Positions 1-11,179 of a stretch of 64,000 nucleotides of DNA are shown piece after piece (positions within the stretch are counted from its first letter, which is position 1; each line of letters begins with the position of its first letter). The translations under genes were made by a program, and so were the position numbers. The stretch is taken from positions 12,252,706 through 12,316,705 of the forward strand of contig NC_088296.1 of assembly GCF_032854445.1 (NCBI RefSeq), written 5' to 3'. Source of the stretch: Liolophura sinensis (taxonomy: Eukaryota > Mollusca > Polyplacophora > Chitonida > Chitonidae). The notes under the pieces were generated by a model that was not told the origin of the DNA, made no database searches, and saw only the letters and a list, made by a program, of their open reading frames with translations.

Positions 1-730
1 GTTGAAGGAAACCGACCCGCGACTCCATCAGTCAAATTTTTTTTACATTAGTTCGCATTTAAGCCAAAAACAAAGGGAAAAAAAGGCAGACAAATAAAAG
101 ACAAAAAAAATCGTAGCCATCCATTGCTGTAACGATTTTCAAGATAACCTTGTTGTGGTATTATGTAACAGTGTGTGACAGACACACAATGTACATGTAC
201 GTGATTACAATATAGATTGCAATCCTGTATCCTGTATTTGCATAGGTTAGCTGGGTGATTTTTTCCATTGCAATGAGGGAATCAGTAAATCTGCATAAAA
301 GAGTTATTGCTGTAGAAACTTGATACGATGTTTCTTACAAAAATACAAAAAAGAAAACATCGCAGGCCTGATCGTTTATACATATTTATAAGTATATCTG
401 ATAACCGGGCGGACATTTTTTCACTTCGAACTCCAGGCCAATAACATTTGAATTTGATCTAGTCTACTGCGGGCATCCACATTCGATTTTTTCTCAGAGC
501 TTGTATATATGTATAACTTGGTTATATTTTGTACCACTCCTAAAAAAAAAAAACAGTTGCAGGAATTGTCTACATCCCTATGAGAAATTCTGTCTAGTAT
601 ATGATACAGTGTCACGTGTATTACGTCAATATTGCGTACATATCCGTATACGGCATACGCGGGGAAGTCCCAAAACAAGGTGATTTACCCCGGGCGGTCC
701 AATTTCCTCAACACGTCTAACCGCCATCGC
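1..730. other. Intergenic sequence, no gene seen
   Basis: AT-rich sequence with short homopolymer runs and no open frame beyond about 85 codons on either strand. The two overlapping small frames around 421-683 have no splice context or recognisable protein and look like chance. Confidence 0.6.
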
Positions 731-781
731 TTATAAGTCCAACATTCTTGAGTAGATATATGGTGTTCAATAACTACACAA

Positions 782-848
<67 letters not shown>

Positions 849-850
849 AT
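731..850 (+). mobile_element. SINE family A, 3' end remnant with AAATAA tail
   Basis: The piece reads as a decayed copy of the 3' end of SINE family A: a 'TATAAGT' word, then 'ATTCTTGAGTA', then a degenerate 'ggtgttcaataa', then about 18 copies of the 4-base tail AATA. The same order is seen in the better copies at 42489 and 37366. The 5' part and polymerase III head are absent. Confidence 0.7.
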
Positions 851-1650
851 TATACCAGGTATTAATTACAAACTTAATTTCCTTAGCTCAGAGGAATGAC
901 TTATAAACTATGAATACTTGAAATTATGAAATTACTAAAACAACATCGTTTGCATGCTAAAGTACCGTGGCACTGATTGACGACTGTTTAGTTGACTGGT
1001 CACATTGACTGACTGATTGATTAGCTGGATGCGTGCATGTTGTTGATTGAAGGATTGTTTGATTTATTGATTAATTCAAAGCCCCACGTTAATGACATAC
1101 GTTTTAATGTACTTAACAAACTGATGGATATTTTTAACAAGACAAAAAATTAGCCGAAATAGCATGAGCTGGCTTTGAACTCACAACCTGTTTAATTTAG
1201 CGAAATCCGAAGTAACTGTCATTGAATGGATTCGCGTACAGCTTTTATAGTTTTTACACTAATAATTAATCACCAGACCCAAGCCTCGCACTCTGCATCG
1301 TTATTTGGATTCGGTAGAGTGGAAATTATGTCATTTCTGAAAATCAGATCATCTGTTACGCTGCAGAAGAGTGACTTAATGGGCTGACGAAATGTCATTG
1401 CTTACGAGGTACATAACTTATCAATTGTGATAATGGCTTGGTGAGACAGACCGGAAGTCATCAAGCATGATACCGGAAGTTTGGCGAATAATACCACGTC
1501 GCCGAATGATTGGATAATATTGGTGCCTACGTCTGGATGACTTCAAATCAAGTATGTTGCACTGTTATCTTACACGAGTTCAATAATTCATATCTGCCAC
1601 ACTCTGTGTAAAGCTTAATATTTGTGACCTGATCATGGCCTATTTTGGAA
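851..1650. other. Intergenic sequence with a possible SINE fragment
   Basis: No gene is seen. Around 1165-1200, minus strand, 'GAGTTCAAAGCCAGCTCATG' resembles the B-box region of SINE family A, but the flanks do not extend the match convincingly. Confidence 0.45.
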
Positions 1651-1841
1651 ACCGGGTGGAAACCGGTCAGAGTCTGGGGGAAACCCACGACCATCCGCAG
1701 GTTGCTGCAAACCTTCCCACCTACGGTCGGAGAGGAACCCAGCATAAACTGGACTTGAACTCTCAGCGACCGCATTGGTGAGAGACTCCTGGGTCATTTC
1801 ACTGGGCTAGCGCGCTAACCAAATGAGCCACGGAGGCCACC
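1651..1841 (-). mobile_element. SINE family A, 5' two-thirds, reverse orientation
   Basis: Read on the minus strand it starts with a tRNA-like head: the A box in 'TGGCTCATTTGGTTAGCG' and the B box in 'GAGTTCAAGTCC'. The central part continues through 'GCAACCTGCGGATGGTCGTG' and a CCCCCAGACTCTGACCGG stretch. It breaks off before the 'ATTCTTGAGTA' 3' end. Promoter boxes and strong similarity to copies at 37366 and 42489 place it in the same family. The central part may correspond to one of the conserved SINE domains described in metazoans (Nin-DC is my guess), which I cannot verify here. Confidence 0.85.
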
Positions 1842-4261
1842 TCCTTTCTCTCAGTTAAGTACCTTTTTTAAATTCTTTGGTATGACCCGACCCGGGTGAA
1901 ACCATACATGTGTAACTACTATACTGCATCAACCAGCTCTGTAAACATCAAGTCGTTATGGCAGTTACGTGCTTGTATTTTGAAGAGGGCTTCGTGCACA
2001 ATGGACCCAGCCACCCAATACTGTATGAGAGATCATGCGTGTGCAAAGAATTAAGTGAGTCATTATGGGACATTCAAGGGCTAGTTTGCACTACGAGGAA
2101 AACTCAACAATAAGCCTAAAAGCTGTAATTGATGTCATCCACATAATGTTCACACAGAAAACTGAAGTAATTTTCAGTTATTTAGGAGCTGGGTTTCTGT
2201 GTGAAGGAACAAGGTATAACTGATTAGTAAAACAAAGAACTGAAGGAAGAAAATGGAGTTGTTATATCCATACACAAAATCATATGTTTTAAGGGTATTT
2301 TTTTTTTGGAACCTGATCTTCCGGAACTGTGATGAATAAAAAACAGGACATTGTGTATTTATGGTTCAATATATCAATAAATTTCAGAACTTATGAAGCA
2401 AGAAGTAATGTTTCATTGCTTCAATGAGAAAAAGCAGGAGTCAAATGCAATGTCTTTTTTATGCAATATATTTGTGTGTTGGAAATACTTCCTTTCTCTA
2501 TACGTGCAGTGCATTTCGGTTTTATTGTTGAAACAGTAGCGTTGTTTTTATTTCTGGTCGAGTTATAAATTTTGAAACTAACATATACAGTATATAAAGC
2601 CGTAGCTTTGCAATATTAAACGCTCGTAATAAAATCGTTCTCGATTGGGTTTAGAGAACTTATAAAAACTTTCTTTATATAGGGAAACTCCACATTTGTC
2701 ATTGTATATAGTACAAATGCTGTACATAATGGACGGTCAAATTTTGTTTATGACATTGGGATATTAATCTCTGTGCCCGGGGTGTCAAATATAGCTGCAC
2801 CGTGATTGCTCAGTTAGCTCCTCAAATAAAACTGACCAGTGTTTGAAAATTGTACGCAATAAATTATTCCGCCAGCTCTGAATAAGGAGCGATCTTTATT
2901 GCTGATAAAGAACTCGCGGAAGATTTAGTGAGTAAACTTTAGCGTGAAACAGGTTTGTCTTCAACAACAAAGTAAACGACTTATTTGAGATACGGCTTGG
3001 GAGCAATCTTCGATAGGCTAAAATGAGGCAGAGCGAATTTATGACATTGTAACCTATACATTGTCCTTTGAGATTTACTACATAGTCCTCCTCGATATTA
3101 TAGCTCGTTTTTCGGTTATAGGAAAACACAATTTACATATATATACTTAACATATGTTTCAATTCTTAAGAACGAGGCCGAAAAAGGGCGAAAGTATTAA
3201 AACCTTGACCTTTACTTCTCTACAGAGATTTTACATGTATTCTACTATACATGTATTCTACACTATGATGTCAACTTGCACGTTTAATATAATTCATTTT
3301 GGCGCCGTGCAAACTACGGTATCTTCAACTCCCGTATGCATGAAAGTAGACTGACAGAAATATCGATTTTGTATTTATATTAACTCCTTTAGAGATAAGC
3401 ACCCACTCTACACACAAAAAAAAAAATCAGTGGGTTTTGCTATGTCGATAAGTTTTGAGCGCAGCAATCAATCTCGCATTGCCAAAAAAAATAATAACCA
3501 TATTTAATACAGCCATGTAAATAATACAATGTCGGATATAGCTTTAAGTTGATACATTAATAATTGGGATGTTGAAAGCCAAGAGATGGTTCTCAGAAGA
3601 TGCAATGAAATTTGGCTACGTCTTCGTCTTGGCTTCTTAAGGGTTCTTGAGTTTGGTTACAAGAGTAACGCCTTTGATTAATGGAACGGTTCAGCGTTCG
3701 AGAGGAACGTTTTGAAACAAGCGGCGGCTGCGGATACCTACTTATAGAACTAATAACATACAGATCAAAGGATAGAGTGCAATATGCGAATGCACCGTAA
3801 CGCTAAGCGTCTTGGTTATAATATCAATTAGGAGCATTTGCCTGGAGTCAGTTCAATCGATTGTATCGATTCTGGGAATAACGTTGTATGTAGCATTTAT
3901 AACGCCGCTAATCTATACAGCTGTACATACACAAATCGTATAAAAATGTAGACTGTTCCAAGAGACTTGAATTTTGGTCTGATGAATGAAACGGCAAACA
4001 CCTTAAATATGCCTGTCTGTGTAGGCCTATACCATGCATGCATTATACTGATTTGTCCATGAGGGGTAAGTCATGGCAACAACATAGTTGAAGGTTAATG
4101 ATGATTTATGATGATTTATGGATGATGAGTTGTTAGATGTTTGGAGAAATTAATGAATGTTAAGAATAGCGGATGGGTTGAATACAGAATGGAGATAGCG
4201 GAGTAAGTGATTGAATGGATAAACTGATTGATGGGTGATTGAGTGGACTAACGGATTTGTT
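1842..4261. other. Intergenic sequence, no gene seen
   Basis: About 2.4 kb with no supported gene, RNA gene or repeat array. Small open frames at 2896-3129 (minus) and 3154-3354 (plus) encode low-complexity peptides without splice or start context. Confidence 0.55.
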
Positions 4262-4453
4262 AATTTATAGATGATGCGTGTTATGGACGAACTGATTTAT
4301 AGATGATGCGTGTTATGGCCGAATTGATTTATAGATGATGCGTATTATGGCCGAATTGATTTATAGATTATGCGTGTTATGGCTGAATTGATTTATAGAT
4401 GATGCATGTTATGGACGAATTGATTTATAGATGATGCGTGTTATGGACGAATT
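4262..4453 (+). repeat. Minisatellite, 32-bp unit, 6 copies
   Basis: Units beginning 'GATTTATAGATGATGCGTGT' start at 4262, 4294, 4326, 4358, 4390 and 4422. They differ by a few substitutions (GGACGAA versus GGCCGAA). Confidence 0.95.
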
Positions 4454-4489
4454 GATGGGTTAGCGGATGGAATTATTGACGGGTACACT

Positions 4490-5115
4490 CAAAAACAGAT
4501 GTCTAACATTTAAACGCGTGACAAACATCTCTTTGCAACAGATAATAAACATGCTTATTGTTTAATTGTATCACCCTTAAACATGTTTATACAACAACAC
4601 GTTTAATTTGTAAACTCTATAAACACCTTCTGAACACCAATCATGTTTATACTCTACACAGATAATAATCACCTCCAACACGGTTATTATCTGGATATAA
4701 ATATCACATGTATAATATACATACATATATAATGTACATATAGCTCATATTTAACATATCAAACATGTAAAATTTAAATACTGCAATCCAACTGTATTCT
4801 CCAGTCAAGTCTTACCTAAAAGTTTAAAATCTGAAAACTGGGTGTACTTCCGCTGTGTGGCGATCAGCATATGGTTATTGGTCAGGCACTGGTTAACTGG
4901 GTGTCCTTCATCTGTGGCATGGTGGTGAGCCTTACTGAGAAATAACTATGATTGTATTTATACAATAAATGCGGGTATTTATACAATCAGTATAAGTATT
5001 TATAAAATAACTATGTGTATTTATAAATTACCGTATTTATGAAATTAACACGCATTTAAAAATATAAACATACTTTGATGCGTGTTAAATGTTAGCACTT
5101 ATTACGGTGTGGGTA
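4490..5115. mobile_element. Possible MITE-like element with degenerate terminal inverted repeats
   Basis: The left side carries 'TCTAACATTTAAACGCGTGA' near 4500. The right side carries 'GATGCGTGTTAAATGTTAGC' near 5077, which is close to its reverse complement. The interior is AT-rich with recurring 'AAACATGTTTATA' and 'TATTTATACAAT' words and no coding capacity. No target-site duplication was found, so boundaries are uncertain; a decayed palindrome is the alternative. Confidence 0.4.
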
Positions 5116-5930
5116 TAGATGGATTGAGGGCTTAGTGGATTAGTGGATGAGTGGAATGACCCCTCCAGTAATCCCTTTAATTTGTATAGATATTTAAGTT
5201 AAATCAGATCACCGTTAAAATGTTTTATTTATCAGTGTTTGAGTAAAGGCTAATACACGACGATAGATCCACTAATACAGCTCAACCTTACATCCCGTGA
5301 TGAATTCATTGGCTGATAAATCGGATTTCACGCGGTAGATTATAGTAATGCTGTGCACATCGTGATAATCCTTTTCGTTAGGCCTATCGGGACTGCGATT
5401 CCATGACAGACAGGGGTTTACGTAACCAATGCCTTAAAATCACACATGATAGCATTCCAATCCAGCGTGGTTATATCTAGGTGGGGTCTTTCACTTCTGA
5501 GAGCAAGAGTTCCATTCCAATCCTTAATATCTGATGTTCTTCTAGTCTTCTTGAATTGGTTCCCAAAATCCTCCACTGACTAGTTGAAACGAAGAGCACT
5601 GAGGGTGCCAAACACTTGACATTCGATCAACCTATGACTGAACTTGCATCAAGCACCTCAAAATGGCGTCAAATTATGTTGGATGGAACAACCATCTGTT
5701 CCCGAGATATATCTTTGGCAACACTATGCCTATTTAAGGCAAAGAAGAAAAAAAAAGAAGGAACGCAGCAGATGAAAACTACAAAAGATAGTTCTGGAAA
5801 CAGCTCGATGTTTATTTTTATTATTATTAGAAGTTTTCCATCGGAGTAAAATATTCTGAAAACTTCGATTTTATATTTCATTTGAGGAAAGAGCATACAT
5901 CAGTGAAATCAAATCCGTATTTTGGACTTG
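5116..5930. other. Intergenic sequence, no gene seen
   Basis: No supported gene. The overlapping 75-77 codon frames around 5616-5896 on opposite strands are mutual shadows around an A-rich tract and have no recognisable content. Confidence 0.5.
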
Positions 5931-5990
5931 AAATAGTGTGCGCAAAGGTACACTTGCTCTAAATAGTGTGCGCAAAGGTACACTTGCTCT
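5931..5990 (+). repeat. 30-bp perfect tandem duplication
   Basis: Two identical 30-base units, each beginning 'AAATAGTGTGCGCAAAGGTA', at 5931-5960 and 5961-5990. Confidence 0.95.
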
Positions 5991-6195
5991 AAATATATTT
6001 ATAATGCATTCTCTGACAGTCTCTATATGCCTTTTCAATGCGTAAGTGTATGGCAGTGATTGAATGTCAAATTCCGACAACCCTCTGTGACGTCATTGTT
6101 CACAATCGAATACATAGATCGCCGTAGTATCCCAACGTTTAAATGCTCTTCACTCCATTAAAAAGGTCCTCAAATTCGTATTTTTTTTCATGGTG

Positions 6196-6280
6196 TGTGT
6201 GTAGCTCAATGGCAGATGTGGTATCGGATGTCGCAAACTTTTTTTGTCTCCTCGTGCGTTTGATCCTGTGACTTCACTAG
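6196..6280 (+). mobile_element. Candidate tRNA-derived SINE head
   Basis: 'TAGCTCAATGG' matches the polymerase III A box. About 45 bases on, 'GTTTGATCC' resembles a B box. The body does not match SINE families A or B. It could be a tRNA-like remnant of a third family or chance. Confidence 0.35.
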
Positions 6281-7129
6281 ATTTTATTTGTTAAACTCTA
6301 CTATCATTATGATTAACAAATGTGGTAACTCTAAAATCGAACAATGAAATCAAATGGAATTTCTGTCTATCAGCGCTACCCGCCATATTGTCGGATAATT
6401 CTGAAAATGATCCTCTTTGATCACATAATGGATTGTATTATTCATATCATCCCGGAGATCAAAGTCACGTTTGGAGTATTACTTTCTAGCATTGATTATG
6501 AATCATACATTTATTCACAATAAGCGGCGTTTACATATGCCCTCAGCATGCAAACATTTAATGCTTGTATTGTAACCATGAAATGGTTATGTAAAACGTG
6601 GCATTAGCACAGTGAAGGTCATGTCTGGCATCCGGTGAAAATTGAACTGTTCCATCCTAATGGACTAGGGGTTTGTGCTAAGGTCTCCAAAGGATGGGGA
6701 AGCGACTAACACACGTTTCAAAGTATTCTCGAATTAGGATTCGTGTCCGTGGCATGATAAATTTACCTTCGAACAATTTACACCAAAACTGGTGAAAAAT
6801 AAGTTCTTTTAATTATTATTGACTTTGTTTTATCTGTTTATGCCGGCGTGTCGTGACACTCAGTTATTATTATTTGAAAATTTTTCTCCTAGTGGAATCT
6901 CCAGAGAATCAAGAAACCATTATGCGACATTAAGTGAAGCAAGAAATTCAAAAGTCTTCTGTTTGTGTTTTCGATTTACATGCATTGTTATTTTCCAGGA
7001 TTATTACGAGGAGAGGCTCGAGATTATTACATCCTAAGCGTGCCTTTGAAGATAACCTATTTTTGTTTCCTGTGAAATTATTTATATCTGTAGCGAGACA
7101 AAGAATCTGTGTTTACACTGTATTTTGTA
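6281..7129. other. Upstream flank of the gene, no coding sequence seen
   Basis: AT-rich sequence with two overlapping small frames (6819-7037 and 6934-7179) that have no recognisable protein and run into the promoter region of the downstream gene. Confidence 0.5.
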
Positions 7130-7182
7130 AACATTGGTCCCACCCGTCTGGAGCCTCAACGGGCACTTGCCACCGTTAGCTA

Positions 7183-7196
7183 GCGCCATCTAGCGG
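7183..7196 (-). promoter_or_regulatory. CTCF-like binding motif
   Basis: The minus strand reads CCGCTAGATGGCGC. That agrees with 13 of 14 positions of the core consensus CCASYAGRKGGCRS as I recall it. CTCF is present in most bilaterians. Occupancy cannot be inferred from sequence. Confidence 0.5.
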
Positions 7197-7206
7197 GGGA
7201 TTCTCC
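7197..7206 (+). promoter_or_regulatory. NF-kappaB-like site
   Basis: GGGATTCTCC fits GGGRNNYYCC exactly and abuts the CTCF-like motif. A ten-base match is expected by chance now and then. Its value lies in its position in the promoter cluster. Confidence 0.35.
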
Positions 7207-7207
7207 A

Positions 7208-7215
7208 ATGCAAAT
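7208..7215 (+). promoter_or_regulatory. POU octamer motif
   Basis: A perfect ATGCAAAT octamer, two bases after the kappaB-like site and about 220 bases upstream of the start codon. Confidence 0.4.
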
Positions 7216-7433
7216 GAACTGTGTGCCAAATAAGGAAGTTGACCCGCTGACCTCCCAGTGCTTCAACCATGATGAGTACGAAGCGGTAATGGCGAAAGCA
7301 GAAGGGACAGTTGCATAGTCCGGACCTTGCGGTCGAGTTTTGTGGATTTTACGGAGCGTGGGGCCGAAATTTTTACCTCATGTGCGGCCCAAGGACTTCA
7401 TATCGTATGGATTTGTGAAAATAACAAGCTAAA

Positions 7434-7536
7434 ATGGCTGAAAAATCTAGCGGATCGCCTTCGAAGGGGAACTTGTACGATGTTTTGGCGATCTTGGTGT
7501 TCCCTTTACGAGCGCTCACGGCGAACTCTGGCATGG
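7434..7536 (+). CDS. First coding exon of an unrecognised, probably membrane-associated protein (N-terminus, partial)
   Basis: The exon encodes 34 residues plus the first base of codon 35. The start is well supported: AAAATGG has A at -3 and G at +4, and an in-frame TAA lies at 7422-7424, so no earlier in-frame Met is possible in this transcript. The exon ends ATGG|GTGAGT, a near-ideal donor, in phase 1. Residues 1-13 are polar and Ser/Gly/Lys-rich. Residues 14-29 (LYDVLAILVFPLRALT) are hydrophobic and could begin a membrane segment. I do not recognise the family. The frame continues only to about 7628 without splicing and then is a Phe/Ser-rich polypyrimidine translation, which argues that the donor is used. 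The next exon found is at 56854. Which protein this is remains open. Confidence 0.7.
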
Positions 7537-9770
7537 GTGAGTTATCAAGTTTTTTTTTCTACTTCTTCTTTCTTCTGTTCACAAGTTTATCGTCAATTTT
7601 TATCACATCGAGAACTGGGCTTGTCTGAAGAACTGCGAATGGGCGTTTTAGATAGACTTTTTGTGTGTAAACTTTCGTGGTTTTCAGCGGCATGCGTTTG
7701 TTTGTTTTCTTCAGCGAGACGTTCAAAATTCGGCTTTCGGTCCGCAGTGTTTTGTTTAGATTTGAGCCGCGGCCTGTATTCGTTCTCCCAGCTCTGCACT
7801 CTTCTTTCTATCCCACTCCCTCAGTCAGTCATTCATACATTCAGTTCAGAGTGCATATCAAAATGATGCCAGCTTTGCTGTGTCAGATTTTTCATCCATC
7901 CATTCATTCATTTGCAGAGCTCACATGGCCATTAATGAAAGTTTCGTTCACTGTTTAAATGTGACATAACCATATAGTTTGGCGTTTACAAGTTATTTCA
8001 GGGTTGTTCTTCTAGTGATATCTTCAGGTGTGATTATTTTTTTAAAACCTGTAAAAACACTGACTGATGCCTCTCCAAGGACAGTGAACTTCCCTAGTCA
8101 AAGTCCATATTTGTTCAGTATGCCCTTGGTGTAAGTAGTCTAAAGTTTATCAAATTCGATATGGTTTACACAGACAGCCTTATCAACATTTGTTCTGGAG
8201 ATTTTCAAAAACTTTGATATCAGTGTGAATTAAAGCAGTGATTAAACAAACCAGGAATTTGACATTCCAAGTGCACATAGTAAATATTAAAAAAAAAAAA
8301 AGAAAAAAAAAATCAATAAATCTTGTCAATTATCACATTTTATCATATAATACTGAAACTGTCCAGAGCTGCACTGATGGCATTAAATCGTGCCACATGC
8401 ATTACTTGCAGTTTCCTGCAAGGCTTTGGAAAGAAGCAGAAAGCCAGCTGTTTTTTTTTTTTTTTGCAAGATGCTTATTGTCATAGTTACCATTTATTTT
8501 CGTAAAATCTTATCAGAGCTTCAAGTTCTTAAAAGCCATTACAGATTCGGTGTCCAAGAGATACGGTTGAATGGGATTTTCTTCAGTTTTTGTCTTACTG
8601 CTGGTATTACTACAATTCTGGCAGTCATTGATTTGTACCGGGGTTGGTTAGCCTTGAAACGTTTGTACGGTTAGAGACGAAATGTACCGTGCTCTTTTTT
8701 TCCCCCAAGTGAAACTCTCCGATTGTATGGAATCAATATCTGAGCTAGCCTAGGTCTTGGATCAGGATGCGAATTCCGAGTCTGACATCTCCGTATTTAT
8801 CAACCCAATGTCATCAGAGCCTAGGCAGATGTCTCTAGTGTCAGTTGCTGATTTAAAGGCACTTTTGAATCTTAGGGTTTGCTTTTTCTACATTGTAGCA
8901 ATGCATATCCAAACATGTTTGACATGGGCAGCTCAAGTTGTGTATGCTACTTTCATATTGTATATATATTAAATATTAACTAATGACACATCACTTAGAA
9001 TTTAATGGGCTCTTTTTTAAAAATATCTTTCGTATGCATAATAATTTTTTGGCCGTACATTTGTATTGCCTATCTAAATAGTAATATCTTGTAAATTGAT
9101 GACATTCAGATAGTCTGATATAGGATTACCTCTCTAGCTGTCATTCTCCCATTCTTCATTGAAGCTTACGGAATATACATTACATCAATCAAGTGCTGAT
9201 TTTTGATAGTCTTATAGTTTCTCATCTAAAAATGATATTGTAACAGAACTGAGCTATGGTATTGGTACAGTCCGGGATCTTAAAGTCTGACTATAGCAGA
9301 GCGTGGAGATTTGTCTGTCTGCCTGGAACTGTTGTTGTAGTGTTAACTTGGCAGTAGGGAACTTTAAGGCTTATGAGTATGAACGTAAATAGCACAGGTA
9401 GTACCTTGCGATGTAAAGCAATCTCGTTCAAGTTTGACAGCAGCTAAATTGCAGTTTTCTTAAAACAGGTTGCTTGTATATAGTTCAAATAAAATATTTC
9501 AATTTTAATAACTTTTGAAAAAAAAAAAAACCTATTTGGCTTGACTAGAAACATTGAACTGTGTAGAGTTCCTGTCACTTGAGTGAGACAAAAACGCACA
9601 ATGTATATGCTGAAATTTTTTCCCTGTGAAATTACTTGAGCTGTTTGTACTGGTTTTCAAAATTTGTTCTTTCTCAAGGGACTTGTTCAAACAGTTTTGT
9701 ACAACTTTTCATTGTTGTTGGTATTAGCTAGCTAATTTTTATGTCAAATGTAACACCTACTACGGCATTT
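7537..9770 (+). other. 5' part of the giant intron
   Basis: Starts with GTGAGTTATC and a T-rich tract. It contains A- and T-homopolymers (8289-8312, 8451-8466). Two stretches read somewhat exon-like: about 8070-8137 (open frame, then GGT|GTAAGT) and 8757-8880 (frame with a Ser/Asp-rich start). Neither has a convincing acceptor plus donor in a phase that joins the first exon, so I do not call them. Confidence 0.5.
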
Positions 9771-10485
9771 TGAGAAGACTGTATCACTTGATAAGGTTTT
9801 GTATGCCTGTGTATTTTTGTGAGAAGATTGCTACCCTTTATCACTTGATACGGTTTTGTATACCTGTGTATTTTTGTGAGAAGACTGTTACCCTGTATCA
9901 CTTGATTGATACAATTTTGTATACCTGTGTATTTTTGTGAGAAAACTGTTACCCTGTATCACTTGATTGATACAATTTTGTATACCTGTGTATTTTTGTG
10001 AGAAGACTGTTACCCTGTATCACTTGATTGATACAATTTTGTATACCTGTGTATTTTTGTGAGAAAACTGTTACCCTGTATCACTTGATTGATACAATTT
10101 TGTATACCTGTGTATTTTTGTGAGAAGACTGTTACCTTGTATCACTTGATTGATACAATTTTGTATGCCTGTGTTTTTTGCGAGAAGACTGTTACCCTGT
10201 ATCACTTGATTGATACAATTTTGTATACCTGTGTATTTTTGTGAGAAGACTGTTACCTTGTATCACTTGATTGATACAATTTTGTATGCCTGTGTATTTT
10301 TGTGAGAAGACTGTTACCCTGTATCACTTGATTGATACAATTTTGTATACCTGTGTATTTTTGTGAGAAGACTGTTACCCTGTATCACTTGATTGATACA
10401 ATTTTGTATACCTGTGTATTTTTGTGAGAAGACTGTTACCCTATATCACTTGATTGGTACGATTTTGGTATACCTGTGTATTTTT
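9771..10485 (+). repeat. Minisatellite, 61-bp unit, about 12 copies (forward)
   Basis: The unit contains 'TGTATCACTTGATTGATACA' followed by a 'TTTTGTATACCTGTGTATTT' stretch and 'GTGAGAAGACTGTTACCC'. The first copies are 57 bp long because they lack a TTGAT insertion; later ones are 61 bp. Copies differ by isolated substitutions. The same unit recurs in reverse at 11180-11645. Confidence 0.95.
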
Positions 10486-11179
10486 CCTTAGATGTGCATG
10501 AAATTATGTATGATGAAAAGTTGAAAAAGTCCATGATTAATAAATCGGGCTGTGCTCATCTCTAGTTAGAGGTGATGATTTTGATCCGATGTGGTATAAA
10601 TGCATAACTTTATGGACAACCCTCAGGCAGGCTCATACATACACTGTAATCACACTTTAATCTTCAAGTTTTTCCTGTATACATACACGCAGTGAATAAA
10701 CTAGCATTAGGCACCATGTACCCTGCGAGCACAACCTCCACCCCCCCCCCCCCCCCCCACCCCGCCCCCCAAATCACTGAGCAGCTGGGTTTTATGGTTT
10801 TATTTTAAGCATTGCAGAATCCCCAAACAACCTTTTGTCTCTGCCTGATGCAGCCTTGACACTAATGGCAATTTTATGACCCCTAATAAATTACATAATA
10901 CTACAGTGAGGAATGGCTATTTGAGCAGTCTATCAGGGCTTGTACACACATGTAATGGAGTGTAGATAATGTAATGGGACTAGACAAGGCTTGATGACAG
11001 AGATGAGCAGACTGGCAGATTTGAGTATGTATAATTTTTATAATGTATGGTGCACATATTCGAGTTCTTTTATTGGTGCTAACACAATACAAGGTTGTTA
11101 GGAAAATGTTGAGCATGAACCTTTTTTGAAAATATTCCCTGTGGAATAAACACCATAGTTCAAGTGCATCTGCTACAGA
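10486..11179. other. Spacer between the two inverted 61-bp arrays
   Basis: About 0.7 kb without a gene. It includes an 18-C run (10741-10758), followed by more C-rich sequence, that could form a G-quadruplex or i-motif on opposite strands. Confidence 0.6.

Larger units (their letters stand above)
7130..7433 (+). promoter_or_regulatory. Promoter and 5' UTR region of the membrane-protein-like gene
   Basis: This stretch is richer in G+C and CpG than its flanks and directly precedes the first coding exon. It holds an inverted CCAAT word (ATTGG, 7135-7139) next to CCCACCC, a Myb-like CCGTTA, and a tight CTCF-like / kappaB-like / octamer cluster at 7183-7215. No clear TATA box is seen at a fixed distance, so the transcription start is not placed. 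If transcription starts in or above the motif cluster, three short upstream ORFs (7269-7289, 7290-7319 and 7380-7418) would lie in the leader. Confidence 0.55.

Noticed and set aside
7327-7866. 179-codon plus-strand frame overlapping the first exon in another frame
   Set aside because: It does not begin with ATG and reads through the splice donor into Phe/Ser-rich polypyrimidine intron; the 7434 frame has the strong start context and the donor.
8070-8137. Possible small exon ending GGT|GTAAGT
   Set aside because: The donor is good, but there is no clear pyrimidine tract and AG acceptor in a phase that joins the first exon.
8757-8972. Frame beginning MDQDANSESDISVF as a second exon
   Set aside because: Balanced-looking start, but no strong donor and the frame runs into AT-rich intron; cannot be placed in phase.
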